In this document: piece by piece, positions 40,110-52,249 of the stretch
Position numbering within the stretch: the stretch's first letter is position 1
Layout of the letters: the number at the start of each line of letters is the position of its first letter
DNA from: Isoetes taiwanensis
Taxonomy: Eukaryota; Streptophyta; Lycopodiopsida; Isoetales; Isoetaceae
Assembly: GCA_021234155.1 (NCBI GenBank)
Contig: JAJEKV010000104.1
Coordinates: forward strand, 2,289,528-2,353,527
DNA length: 64,000 bases
Reading direction: 5' to 3'
The notes under the pieces: generated by a model
Database searches by the model: none
What the model was told of the DNA's origin: nothing
The model's input: the letters and a program-made list of their open reading frames with translations, nothing else
Made by a program: the position numbers and the translations under genes

Positions 40110-41974
40110 TATGTCTTTACCATTTCTTTGGCAGGGTTTAGGTGGTATGTCTTTAGCATTTCTTTGTTTAAAGCATTTGCCTTGAGTTTATCGCATGCTT
40201 GCTTCTCGCAGTTTTGGCCAGAAATATTGGAGGTACATGCGAATTGTTATATACATTTCTACATTTTTTTCTTTAAACACATCCTGAAGGCAACTTCTTG
40301 AACATATATTTGGGCTTAGAACATAAACATCTCCCACAATGTTTATTCAACAACTTAAGTTTTCATTATGTCTCATGCTAATATAGTTTCTTTTGACACC
40401 GAAGCTAACTCAAAACTTCAAGTTGGTCTATAGGTATTTAATGTGCTTTGTTAAAATATGGATCAATAGAACTGCATGCTCCAATTATAACTACATAGTT
40501 AATAATGTATTTGTGTGCCTCTTGCTTGGCATCTTTGAGGATGCCATTTGGGCGGCAAAGGATTAATATCAAAGAACTCTATCTATTACGCTTGAAGCTT
40601 CATTTTGACTCAAAGTTTGCATCCTTATGGCGTGGGTCCAGGGAAAATGCAATAGTAGGTGATTATAGTCCTTGCGGACCAGCGAGTTAATCATGGAATG
40701 CCATTACGACCAATGATGGTGAAAACAATGAAGGACAAAAAAAATATGATGGTACACTTCCACCTATACTTGATGACCATGAACATTTGACTATTTAAGA
40801 GAAGCATGGAATATGCAGATAAATTGTAGAATGCTAACAATGCGTAGTAGACAGTTTATGTAATTCTTCTTTTGGATATTATCATGTGTGCAATTATTGG
40901 ACTCGGCTATTGTAACCCGGTCCTTCTAAAGGACAAGGCCATGGAGAAAATTATTCATGAAACAGGGGAAAATAAATATGAATCTCTTATTTTAACCGAC
41001 TTGCACCAACATCTACATGTTTTAAGATAATATACCACATAATTATGTATACTTATATTCACACTCACCACAAATCAAAGATGTTACTAATACTAAGCAT
41101 GTAGCAAAACCAATCGACAATTGATCGATAATTGGGCATGGCGTGGGAATCCACGATCGATCTATCTATCTAATACTACTAATTGTTTCATAATCGTTTC
41201 ATACAATTTTTTGTGTTAACTATCACAAACTTGGCAACTCTACTCTTCACGGGACGGCTTCAATCCTTCTAACCTTCAATTTAATGCACAATTGTTAAAC
41301 GAAGAATCAAGATAATTTTTTTCCCATACTTTTATTACACTATCCTTATTGTTTTTTTAGGTTCGTTGGATCTTGGCATATTCTTAGAAATATGCCAGAT
41401 CTAGGGTCCACAAATATACACCTCACACCCCCATATACTTCAGCGCTCCCCTATGTATGTATATACATACAGAAAATACGAATGAGAATGCTAAATACGA
41501 GAACATGAACCATTGGAATGAAAAAAAAAAAGTATTTTGCAATCGAGGATCGAGAGGCATTCATCGCTTCTCAAAACCTCTTCATCTACTCTGAACCTCT
41601 CCTTGCATCAGGTTGTGCATCAGATCTCTGGGCAGCCCGGTTGATAAATCCGGGCATGGCATTGCATAGGTCATGGAAAAAAGCTTCATCCTCTCTTCTA
41701 GCAGAGGAGCCGCGTGAACTGTCTAGCAACCATGCTCTGGCAACACATGGTAGGAAATCCTATTCTAAAACCATTGATTCCAGACAAAACTTTTCTTAAC
41801 TTCAATTCCATCCCCCTTTTCTCGCCAAACCATTGCAAGAATCTTAGCCCTAAGAAAATTTGCCAATCTTATCTATCTATAACATTCTATTGTACCTGAA
41901 ATATATAGTGCCATAAATGTATTCCACACATCGACCAATAATGCCCGGCATCGCCGGGCACACGTTTCTAGTCT

Positions 41975-42812
41975 TTATGGTAGACTGATAGGTATTATGT
42001 TGTCCCGAAAACCACTCGCCTCTTTCATAGAAACTTTGAGGCCACGTTGAGCATTAATGGCTTCCGTGAGGGCCAAACCTTCCTCCTCTACTTTCTCTGC
42101 CATCTTACAGAGCTCATCAAAAGAAAGATTGGCAACTTGCAGGTCGAGCTTCGCCCGTACCCAACGATGAACCCCACCCATGAGTTTTTCAGACTTCTCG
42201 GTATCATTTTTTACTAAAATTGAAGTCCTTTCTTTAAAACTTCGTCGCGGCAAGGCTCGAACAGTTTCCATGTTTTGTTGGGTCAACTTATTCCATTCAA
42301 ATGATAAGATCTCGCTCTCAATTATGACCCAAAAAATGATTTTTGATTTGCTTTTCAAATTACGCAAAGGTAACAATAGGTTGATCGACCGGATTCTTAC
42401 GGATATCCAGACCACCCGGTCCTTTTAACCCCATCCGGATGGCGCTTCGGCAAAAATATAACCGAAAGTGTCTTAGGTCATCTTTAGTCTTAGCAAAATA
42501 TGAATTCAAATCCGAGGAGCCATCGCGAAAAGTTCATCGCATCACTAGTAGCGTGAATACTTTTTGACTTCAATTTTGACATTGGCACCCGTTTTGATGC
42601 CACTCACGTGGTGGGACGCCGCTAGCTTCTTTTGGCCAACTAAGCCACCTGGCGCTCGTAGAGAATCCGGTTCTTCGCAGCCTTCGGCAATTCGAGCCTT
42701 GGCCGGTGCAAGCTTTTCTCTCATGAGCCGGTTGTCATTACTCTAACTCAAAAACTTTTTCCTTGAGTTCCTCATCCTCAAAATTGACATTGGCGGGAGA
42801 ACCGACCATCGA
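41975..42812 (-). pseudogene. Retrotransposon gag
   Basis: The start, MVGSPANVNFEDEELKEKVF, follows the primer site. After stops and frame changes come DNRLMREKLAPAKARIAEG, then ELGE-like gag core words: FLGHN, WNKLTQQNMETVRALPRRSF, ENDTEKSEKLMGGVH-like text and LANLSFDEL-like text near 42110. The frame ends beside the Helitron-like insertion at 41971. It is a capsid-type protein; this copy is broken. Confidence 0.75.
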
Positions 42813-42834
42813 AACTTGTTGCTCACGATACCAC

Positions 42835-43039
42835 TAAAATGGACTCTTGGCGTGTACAGCTATCTCACCACCCAACCAGAGCCCTCATTTGGGACCTGTT
42901 GCCCCGAGCTCTCCCCAGAGCTACTATATAGCATGCACGCCCCCTTTAGTCCGTCTTTGGACCATAGGCCCTCTTTGGACCATAGGCCCTCTTTTGGACT
43001 AAAAGCCCTCTTTGGACTCCACGTCCTTAGCATATAGCA
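42835..43039 (-). repeat. 5' LTR
   Basis: Partner of the LTR at 36895-37100. On the minus strand it ends one base before the primer-binding site. CTACTATATAGC (plus-strand reading) may be the promoter TATA region. Confidence 0.88.
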
Positions 43040-43044
43040 CCGAG

Positions 43045-44860
43045 AGCTTTATGGTGGTTTTGTAGTGGTCTTATGGTAGTTTTCATAGCAACTAGGTGTT
43101 TATGGCCATTTGGCATAACATAATGTTCTAATTATTTCGTTTGGTATTTGGGGAAAGTATTTCACGCATGGTTTTCCCTAGATTTAGGGTGTGTATTGTA
43201 TGCAAAACAATAGTCCAACAGTATTTTTTGAGCAATTTGAGCTGCTTGTTTGGCAGTCAATGCAGCGTATGAAGATCGGCTCTTGGATATGTTTTTTTTT
43301 CTGGTCTCCATGCATGGTTTGAGAAAAGAAGGATAAGAATGCATTCTCCTTTCTTTTTTCGGCAGGGGCAGCAAGGGATCCGAGTTGGGCAATCTTGCAG
43401 GCAGGGGTTTCGGCCGAAGCTGATTCCCCTGTTCAAATTAGAGGGGTTTTGGTAGATAGCCTGCGCTCCTTATTTGAATAAAAAATCACAGATTCAAAGT
43501 GGCATGGGGAGTCGATTGAGGCGAGACAGGCGAGTAGCTTAGCCGAGCAGCAAAAGTGTAGTGATGTTGCTTCGAAAATATGGTGATACTGTGCACATGC
43601 CGAAAGCCTAGGCCGAGGTTGATTTCCGGGAATAGGAGGCCCGTTCTTACCTCTGTTTAATGTTCAGGCAGGAGATAATTCTGATAAGGCCGATTCTGGA
43701 TTCAGGATGGGCTCTGAGATAAGGTTCTTGGATGTAGGGCTGAGCTGAAGGTAGTAAGGTGCCGGAAATCCAGGGCTGCTGAGCGACTAGCTTCCGGTTG
43801 CTATGAAGAGGATAGAGGGGCGGCTCAAGCTGGGCATTGAGGTGCAGAGATTCTAGGTGCAGGCTGGCAGAGATTCTAGGTGCAGGCTGGCACAAGAGGC
43901 GTTAATTGTGAAGGCAGCAGGATTCCAGCTTAGGGTGGATGGTGGATTGCAGATTGATTGGGCGATTGCAGATCGATTGATTGATTGCAGATTGGGCGAT
44001 TGCCGATTGCAGATTGATTGGGCGATTGCACAGCCGAGTAGCAGGGAGGGTGAGGCAAACAGTTCTGTTCGGTGGCAAAGATTGAGATGCAGGGCCGATT
44101 CTAAGCGGAGTTGGAAGTGTGTTGTTCAGAGGGCGAACGCGTTTTGGGAGAGCAAAGGAGCTATGGTTTAAGCCCATACTTGGTCTATATTGTGGCAGGG
44201 GTGTCTTTGTCTGCACCATAGGATTTGTCGTACGTTTTTTCTGGCAAAATGTTCATATCCGTGGATCTGGAACAACCCCACGAATATGCCGCGAATCAAC
44301 GGCTCACAATCAACATTACCAAAAAAACCGATAAAGAATGAATCATAATAAACTAAGTGTTTATGCACTTTTTAATGCACTACTGGTAGATAACACCACT
44401 GCAACCAACGGCTGAGATCTGATCTCAACATTAAAACTTGAGGGCTAGGTTGTTAAGCTATACATGAAATGATCTTCCTACATTATCACTCAATGGGCCA
44501 GGATCACCCTGGAATATGTCACATGAGATAAAATTACCAGCCTTGAGATCAGCGCCTTAAATTCCAAACACTAAACGTATAAAATACAATTAAAACCCTA
44601 GGATTTTAATCACCTATACACAATGGTTGCATAAACCAACATGATTTGAATCTTTATATTTCCTCATGAATATAAAAACACATAATCCACATGAATACAG
44701 AAACACAAAATCCAAATGGATATGAAAACCCACATGAACACAAAAGCACATAGTCTTTGCTCCTTAGGAATTGAACCTGAGCAGTTCCATACAACATCAA
44801 AATTGCAAACGTAACCCTCTTAGCTGCGACAGCCTTGTTATTTAAGCATGGCAATAAAGC
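43045..44860. other. Spacer with minisatellites
   Basis: No recognised gene. It contains the GATTG-type minisatellite (43920-44035), a 21-bp duplication of AGATTCTAGGTGCAGGCTGGC near 43847-43890, and a loose array of CATGAATA-AAAACACA words at about 44640-44755. Confidence 0.45.
43847..44035. repeat. Minisatellites: 21-bp duplication and GATTG-rich array
   Basis: AGATTCTAGGTGCAGGCTGGC occurs twice in tandem near 43848-43890. From about 43930 the words GCAGATTGATTGGGCGATT recur in variable order for about 100 bases. One frame is open through the array, but it is low-complexity and unlikely to be a gene. Confidence 0.8.
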
Positions 44861-44879
44861 TTCAATCCAAGGTCTATTT

Positions 44880-45700
44880 AACATCAGCTTGGAGGTTCCC
44901 TTTAGTGTTCAGGTTTTTGCCAGGCTTGGGATTAGTCGGGGTTCGTCAGGGATGCCCTCTCTCCCCAACATTGTTTGGGTGTTACATTGATCAATTGGAG
45001 AGCTGGCTTGCTGATAATGGGGGCGACGGAGCTCACCTTCTGCAGGAAATTAATATATGTTGATGATGTGGACCTCCTAGCTTACACACCAGTAGACATG
45101 TAACGACATCTTGATGCCCTGGACACATTTTGCCAAGCGACTGATATGCGTGTCAACCTGGCCAAGACTAAAGTGGTTCTTATATCATCCTCACGTCAGC
45201 CGAGGATCCCCTCCTTCAGTTACCAAGGGCAGAATGTGGAAGTGGCATACACATACAAATATTTGGGAGTGGATTTTTCTTCTCTTGTACCTTTGGGACA
45301 CATCCATTTCTACAGTGGCGGGTTTGAAGAAGGCACTATATGCAATGCAAAACAATAGTCATGGCGAGTTGTATGGTTTGGGCCCATCGATCACACTGTT
45401 AAGGTCTTAGTGGAGCTTGTCCTTTTATCACGGGGTTAAAGTATGGGGCCCAATAATATCCTAAGCTACTTGGAATGACTTGGGCAGTGCGGGAAGCCCT
45501 CTTGTGCGAGAAAGCCCTATGAAGACAAAACTTGAGTCAAGGGGCGCGGGAAATACTTTTGAGATATGGTGGGAAGTAGGTGTTCTACTTTAGCAATTGT
45601 CATGGTCGATGTTTAAATTTGGTTTGCAACCATTTTGAGAAGAAACATTTTAATAATCCAGATGTGGCTACTCAAGGGAGCATATCAGGCAGTTGGAGAA
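44880..45700 (+). mobile_element. LINE family A, copy 4: reverse transcriptase fragment
   Basis: Motifs in order: GVRQGCPLSPTLFGCYIDQL (44938-44997), YVDDVDLLAYTPVDM (the YADD box, near 45055-45100), a stop, DALDTFCQATDMRVNLAKTK, and YTYKYLGVDFSSLVPLGH. Later words (VLVELVLL, SMGPNNILSYLEW-like) match the LFRALVEPVLLYGAEVWGP region of copy 1. It is truncated at both ends; stops and frameshifts are present and no TTCTA tail is visible. Confidence 0.8.
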
Positions 45701-46903
45701 AGCAGCCTTACACAAGCTAGGATATGAAGGCTTTTTCCCTCTTCTAGCCGTAATGCATGAGTGTGCTTATTTTCTTTGTCTGGTACACTGCTAGAACTTC
45801 CTTGGGTTGAATTTATGAGAATGGTCTTTTTTATTTTTTCTTGGCTGATCATCTGCTAAAATTTCCCAGCTATTAGAAGACGAACCTTTGAGTTCAAGCT
45901 TCTAGGACGGTGCTGCAGGTGAATCTACTCAAACTATCACTTTCATTTGAGGCTTTAAGGTGAAAGTATATCTATGCCTTTTTTGGGCAGCTATGGAGCT
46001 AGTGAATGAACAAATTGTGGCCATCGTAGGGCACCAGGCATCTGTGGCATCTTACAACATTTTCTGCGACGGACCCCAATAGATTAGAGTACGAGCATCC
46101 ATATTTCTTCCCTGTTGCACATAGTGATAGTAATAGCAATGGCATCTGCACTCTTCAATGTCTAGAGCAATGGGCTTACGTTACTGCTGTACTTATTCAT
46201 TTAACCAGGGCATTTCCACACTAGGGAACTTAAGTAGTGCATTTAACTAGGCATTTAACTCTGCTTTACAGCTTCAAATCTTATTACAGAGAGAAAGGAA
46301 AAGCCCTCTTTCTGTAATCTAGTCTATAGGAAACCAACTTACATGTCTATTCAACATCACATGCAACCAATTTACATGTCTATTCAACATCACATGCAGA
46401 GGAAATGGTTATGGTCTCTATGTCCTTCTGTTCTGGTTAAGATGAGTAACGCAATTGAAGTTTTAGATTGATGAGAGTAATTGCTTGGTCTTGCCATGTA
46501 TGTTTACAAAAGATGACTTTATGTTTTGCCTTTTATCGAGCATTTTCAGAAGTCTCAGGGCGTGTGCCCCTGGTTTTACTTACAAAAAATAGGGTATGTT
46601 TGATGTTAGAAGGGCGATAATTTAATTGGTGGTCATTCTATACGTTCTCTGATGTGTTTGCTCTTCTTGATGCATATATGACATACCTTTCGTTGGTATG
46701 TACTTAGACTTAATTTTAGAGCTTCCATTAAGCTTAGTGGGCAAGCCCAATATGGGCTGCGAGGTTTGGCTTTTTGTGCTCATGCCAACATGGCAAATGT
46801 ATCTCGGGCATGTGAAGCTAGGCTTTATGCCTTTTATATTTTTGCAAAACTTGAGGCTTGTTTAAATCGGGGAGGCGGACATGGCGGATATTTTATAAAA
46901 GCT
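45701..46903. other. Spacer with a small tandem duplication
   Basis: No gene recognised. A 33-bp unit, ACCAACTTACATGTCTATTC plus AACATCACATGCA, is repeated at about 46332-46364 and 46365-46397. Confidence 0.5.
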
Positions 46904-47152
46904 TAGAAATGGCGGGACGATGCGGTTCTTGAGTTGGCTCCAACCGACGCAGACACACATTCTGACCGACATCGATTCCACTATTTTTACATTTGCTTAT
47001 ATGGCGGTTCTAATAGCGGATGCCGGCAATGTTGGAAGCAGACGCTTACTCCGGTGGATCCTTGTGTGGCTGGATTCACCTTTTCGGATCTTATATGTTT
47101 GTCTTTGCTTGTGATCTTGCTTGCCATTGTGGGCATGTTGTATGTCAAGTAG
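46904..47152 (+). other. Unidentified open frame with cysteine-rich part and one membrane helix
   Basis: The frame WRDDAVLELAPTDADTHSD continues through CLYGGSNSGCRQCWKQTLTP into a hydrophobic run, ICLSLLVILLAIVGMLYVK, and a stop. A second open segment (47525-47707: FADYVLALIRPSTTPRFKAN and LRGQFVLVKGDPRPDRLA) follows in a different frame. They look protein-like but match no family known to me. Confidence 0.25.
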
Positions 47153-47709
47153 GATCCTTTTCAATGTCGATTCTTTGCTTGAAGAGATGGCAATTTAAAC
47201 TGCTTGAGCTCTAACATTGGCAATGCATCTCATGTTCATGCTCTTGTGGTGAGTGGTTGTTTTTACGAGCCAAGATGTTTGATCCTCTTTATTAACTTTG
47301 TGTGCTTGGTCATTTTTGTAGAGGCGAGAGCGGTGTAGCTACACTAGTCCGGTCATGGCTGGTTTTTGACCGCCCCTTATCAACATACCCTTCAGTTTTG
47401 TTCACTTCCCTTGAAGTTATCAATAGAAAGTGTTGTTATCGATAATGCCACAACATTTAGAAGTTTCTTTCTTTTCTTTGGCTGATGAACATCAGCGAGA
47501 ATCACTGCTTTATCTTGCCTATCTTTGGACTTGCTCAATTTTTGCATCAATCTCTTCGCGGACTACGTTTTGGCATTGATCCGGCCTTCAACTACTCCAC
47601 GATTTAAAGCGAATGCTTATTTTCACAGGCTAGTAGATCAACACTTAGTTCTTCGCGGTCAATTTGTATTAGTTAAAGGTGATCCAAGGCCTGATCGACT
47701 TGCGTGAAA

Positions 47710-48545
47710 CATAGAAAGCATACCCAATAATAGCAAATAACTTTACCCTGTAGCACAGTTTTGTGGTCCTATTTTAGACCTGGGATCATGTTTGTTAAAG
47801 GCTGTGTTGTTCTCTACAGGGATGCAAAGCTGCATTTGACCTTGATTTGAAAAGGATCAGTCCACCCATGTAGCATTCGTACTGCAGGGAAAATTTTAAG
47901 GGACCTATAATTTTGTATAAGTATAATGAATTGGTCATTCCTTGTAGAATATGCCCCCAAAAGTGTAGCCTGAACTGGCCATTTTTCCTATTTTTTTTCT
48001 AATGTGGATGCAACTTCGCCACCTCTTGTATTCAGTGTTGGCTCCCACCGTGCCATAGTCTATGGCTGTCCGTTGTTTCGTTTTTGCCATATCTAGATCC
48101 TTTTGCCGCTTCGTTCGACTGTTCTTTGTGTCGATATCCTGCGATCCTCCACCTGTTTACTTATCCTTTTACTTATCCTTCTACTACTGTGTCTGTTGTC
48201 CTAAATATTTGCTGTCTTTTGGCAAAAAGATAACAATAAAGACAACGCATAGTTTTGTTCCAAAAATGCTAGAAATAACGCGTAATTTTTGTGCGAGTTT
48301 TTGCACAAAAAAATGTGCAATTTTCATGCATGGTTTTTAGACAAAAAGAATGTGTAATTTTTACGTGTGATTTTCACGGTAAATTTTAGACAAAAATAAC
48401 GTGTAAATTATATGTTTAATTTTCACCTAAAAAAAAACGCATGATTTTGAGTTATGATTTTCACCCAAACACAATGCATGGTTTTCATATGTAAGTTGTT
48501 TTTGGCATAGTTTTCTTCAATTGTCCACATGTTATTTTGCTACAT
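47710..48545. other. Spacer; degenerate AACGTGTAATTTT array at 48230-48490
   Basis: No gene is seen. The array repeats TTTTAGACAAAAA and CGTGTAATTTT with variation at roughly 40-base intervals and resembles the texture at 3480-3960. Confidence 0.45.
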
Positions 48546-48984
48546 ATTCTAAACAAGGTGCACCCTGGACTACCACAGTCGTTGGATTCGTCGATCCTAC
48601 GACCCAGATCGTATGTTGGGGCCCCTGGGCACCTCTCGTTTTGCTTATAGTCATTTATGATTGGATGCGCCTATGATTTTGAAATATGAAATACGATTTT
48701 GCCTAAGGTTTTGAGGGAATATCGAAACTCTATACGGTTTTGCGTAAGATTTTAGAATATGAAATACGGGGGCTCGAACCTCTATCAAAATAACTCAATG
48801 TCCTAATAAGACTACTTTAACCAATATATCCAGTGAGCTAATGTGATTATTTTTTATCTTGAATCTATGTTTTTTTTTATAACAACCCATTCAATTGTTT
48901 TAGGGATATATGGTCTATGGTTTCAGGATTTGCTTTTTTTTTACATCCATATCAGATCCCCCCAGAACCCCTGTTATTTTGCTA

Positions 48985-48987
<3 letters not shown>
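48546..48987 (-). repeat. Third copy of the dispersed tRNA-box repeat
   Basis: From TCTAAACAAGGTGCACCCTG to ACCCCTGTTATTTTGCTACA it aligns with 24795-25211 and the end of 25212-25530. The minus strand carries GGTTCGAGCCC (about 48771-48781). The word TGTTATTTTGCTACAT occurs at both edges (48530-48545 and 48972-48987). It could be a target duplication, but the 25.5-kb copy has the same word at its right end, so a shared unit border is more likely. Confidence 0.65.
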
Positions 48988-49021
<34 letters not shown>

Positions 49022-52000
49022 GGATGCACGTGGACCCTTATCACTCAGAAGCATACAAAGAGTACATGGAGGACCCGAAGCCCAGTGGAGAATGTCCACT
49101 AGAGCAAAACTATCCAACACATATAGTAACACAAAAAATGAGAGACTAAACGTCACTAAGAGCACAACTCTCAGAGACATCACGGGCCGAAATCTATGAG
49201 CGGTAGTATTTACACACGCATATATTAATGATCCGCCACCATAAGATGAAGCGACTTAGGATGGAAGCGATTTGTCCCATCCCAAAACCGGTACTTTTAG
49301 ATGAGGATCAAGGCCATTTTGGTGATGGAGGCAATACTTGAAATGAAAGAGGACAATATCTGTGAATGCCTTGTTCTTCCTTGACACTGGCATGAACCGT
49401 CCAAAGCTGGGGAACTACGTCTTGTGGCTCTAGAGAAAGAATAGAAGCTACTTTTTCCAAATGACATGGTCCCAATGGAGGAGAAAAAACTTCAATACGA
49501 ACTCATTCCAAGTCAACAATCTAGTCCCATTACACCATATGGATACTTTCAGCACACTGGTTGCGCACTATCAATGATGCATCAATGGATGAACAGAGGA
49601 GACCAAGGGATGGCCTACTTCGCCATCACCCAAAGGAATCCATCAACAGTTAGCTATAGGATTGGTACAGGCCATCCGATGAATCTAAAACAAAGTGCGC
49701 ACAATCTCCCAAGCAGCTAGTAACCCTTCAGAAAAGGTGATGTATTAAAATATGGAGAAATTGAATAGACTAATGCCTAATGGAAGGAGTGGCTTAATGG
49801 ATAGGAAGCCAAAGGAAATGCACATTTGCAATGATTGATAAATGAGATACAGACTTGGGGAATTGTCAGCATTATTCAAGACCTGTCATCTGAACTTAGA
49901 AATTAGCGTCTTGCTTTGAAGAAGAAAGTGAATCATCCCCAACCCTGTATAAAAATTAAGCAAAGTACACTTGCTCCAACTAATTTTAACATCAGCTTCC
50001 TCTTTAGTGCCACCCAAAATAAAGTTCCTGACAGTATAAACAATGAGCTGCATCTTTGTCTGTGGTGTTAGCATGATGGATGCCATATAGACATGTGTAC
50101 TACTGAGAACTGACTTGGCCACAGTTAGTCGACCACCAGAACAAATGCTTTTCTAATCCCTTAATAGTAGCATCCCATGCATCTCCATATGAAAGGTATA
50201 TACTGATCGGAATGCCTAGAAGCCTAGTTGCCTTCCCATGAGGAAGGACCTTCCACGGATATTTAACCACATAACATGACACTGGAGAGTCCAAGGCCCA
50301 TAGGACAGTGCCCTTTCTCCATCCCATAAAGATACCAGAAGCTAAAGAGAATTTATCCAACAAGGGAATGGCATTCTGCAAATTCTGCTCATTGGCACTT
50401 AGGAACAAGAAAGTGTTATCTGTGTATTGATTATAGATCTCTTGTGAACTATTATTCATGACGAGACCATGCAAGATACCTTTGTGTGCTACAAGAGAGA
50501 ATATTTACGAGCAGATCTTTGCAACAATTGTAAATAGCAAAAATGCCAAGAGACAACCCTGGGGAATGCCACATCCCACCTGAAAGAATGTTGATGGTTC
50601 TTCTTGAATTAGAACTATAGAATGAGCAAAATAATGAGGTTTCATAACATTTGTTGCAAACTAGGCACCAAAATCAAGACGCATCTGGGACTGCTCCAAC
50701 AAAATCCAGTCAACACAATCATATGCTTTTGCAAAATCTAGCTTCAAATATACGAATGATGGCCATGAATTCTAGACCAATAAAGACCCTCATACGATGC
50801 CGCTACATTATTCAAGATACCCGCGAGGCAAAAAACTTAAGTGTGTGGAGGAGATGGGATCAGCAAGCACACCACGAAGCTTTTGAGTAAAAGCTTTAGC
50901 AAAGATCTTGTACACTGAAGACAACAATGTAATGGGATGTCAATCTGAAATGGAAGAGGGATCCTTATATTTTGGAATAAGAGAAATACAACAGGAGTTG
51001 ACAATTTTGTCCAAGTGCCTCTTCCTTTTGAAATCACTGAAAGTATCATATGCATTTGCACCAAGCCAGTCCCAATACTCCTGGAAAAATTACACTGGAA
51101 TACCATAAAGACCAGGACACTTGCTCCTGAAAAGTTGAATGAAATGCAATAAAAAGCTTATAAGCTCAGTTAAGAGACCATCATAAATTTGAAGAGTCTG
51201 GAGAGAGAGAGAGGTAGCTAGCTTTTTTATTTTGGGAGCTCTAAAAAACATGTACACTAGTCTCTCTCCTTGAACCATTGCAACCCAGATTTGATGTGAG
51301 CAAAGTGCACCTGTTCAGATTCCAATTGCTTCTTCAAATGACTATCTAATGGGGCAACAGACCCGCATGCCTCAAATTGTTGATAAACAGACAACAGAAG
51401 GCCCCGATTAGCAGAAGCTCGCTCACGACCCCAACCTTTAGCAAAGGACTTGACAACAATGAGTGCATCAACAATACCTGCCATGCCTCTGCGCTGAGAG
51501 AAAGCAGTTAAACATGCTTGTCTACATCCCGCAAAAATTCCGCAGCCTTCAAAAAGTATTTAAGTTGAAATATGTTTTAGACGCAAAACATGCAACAGCT
51601 TGAGAATAAGAGAAATACTGTAGATTGTAGTCAGAAATAACAGTATCCGACAGGTTCTTACGATGGAAAGTAGGCAATAGGGTTGCTACAGTAGCCTCTA
51701 CCATATCTTGCATATGCTCTACCACCTTCGAGTCAGCCATTACACCAAGTAAAACCTGGGGGACTGTCAATTTCTATGAAGCCACAGTCATGCATTAAGC
51801 AGTACCATTGCTCTTGTTCAAAGTCCTGCTCTATCTCTACACCTCTGCCACATCTGTCTTGCTCGAGCTCAACCATATTAAAATCACCCACCATAACCGA
51901 CGCAATAGGGGTGCCTTGAATAGCAAAGTCACCACAGTGCACCTCGGCCTGAAATGGTCGATTATGCACATAAGCATTACTCAATTCCTACTCTTGCCAC

Positions 52001-52100
52001 TCATCAAACTAGTTGATTATGATCTGCGGTCAAATTTGTCAACCTGAGTAAATGACACTACAATATCCGCCTCCCTTGGTAAGGACATCGATCTGTGAAA
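48988..52100 (-). mobile_element. Decayed L1-like LINE with poly(A) tail
   Basis: A run of about 33 T at 48988-49020 is the minus-strand poly(A). Reading leftward from about 51984 there is an APE endonuclease part (ASVMVGDFNMVELEQDRCG, then FIEIDSPPGFTWCNG), a linker (HIKSGLQWFKERD near 51260) and a reverse transcriptase. The catalytic box is altered to YTDNTFLFL near 50405-50440, where YADD is expected. RLLGIPISI and LEKHLFWWS follow, then VKISWSKC near 49985. Stops are frequent and the element is inactive. Sequence upstream of 52100 is a different element. Confidence 0.8.
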
Positions 52101-52249
52101 GTCGAGGCATAATGAAGAACATTATATTGCCTATTGATTCCCACAACAACTTATGCTCTTGTAAACATACAAATGCGAGTCCTACCTAGCCAAGGCCATG
52201 CACAACACTGCTCTTTTTTAGTAGGAGAGGAGGCACCCCCTCCTCCATA

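Larger units (their letters stand above)
37866..41971 (+). mobile_element. Helitron-like element carrying exon-like sequence
   Basis: The right end has the hallmarks of a Helitron 3' terminus. A GC-rich hairpin, GCCCGGC ... GCCGGGC (about 41943-41958), lies ten bases before CTAG (41968-41971), and the next base is T. The proposed left end starts TCTTCTTTATT at 37866 after an A, giving insertion between A and T as Helitrons do. Both outer flanks are retrotransposon sequence (integrase left, gag right), which supports a single insertion. No Rep/helicase is seen, so it would be non-autonomous. A shorter alternative starts at about 41160-41172 (TCTAATACTACTAATTG resembles a Helitron 5' end). The 3' end is more certain than the 5' end. 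Confidence 0.6.
36895..43039 (-). mobile_element. LTR retrotransposon (Gypsy type), internally deleted and interrupted, with 5-bp target duplication
   Basis: Two similar 206-bp LTRs (36895-37100, 42835-43039) begin TGCTATATGC on the minus strand. CCGAG flanks both outer edges (36890-36894, 43040-43044). A tRNA-iMet-like primer site, TGGTATCGTGAGC, is one base inside the 5' LTR (42821-42833). A purine tract, AAGGGGGA, adjoins the 3' LTR (37101-37108). Gag lies at about 42810-41975 and an integrase C-terminus plus tail at about 37865-37144. Protease, reverse transcriptase and RNase H are absent, so it is non-autonomous. The 4.1 kb between the two coding parts is a separate insertion. Confidence 0.85.

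Noticed and set aside
43857-44171. 104-codon open frame
   Set aside because: It runs through a GATTG minisatellite, starts at GTG and has low-complexity repeats.
48530-48987. 16-bp direct repeat TGTTATTTTGCTACAT as a target duplication of the third dispersed repeat copy
   Set aside because: The same word forms the right end of the copy at 25.5 kb, so it is more likely part of the repeat unit than a duplicated target.
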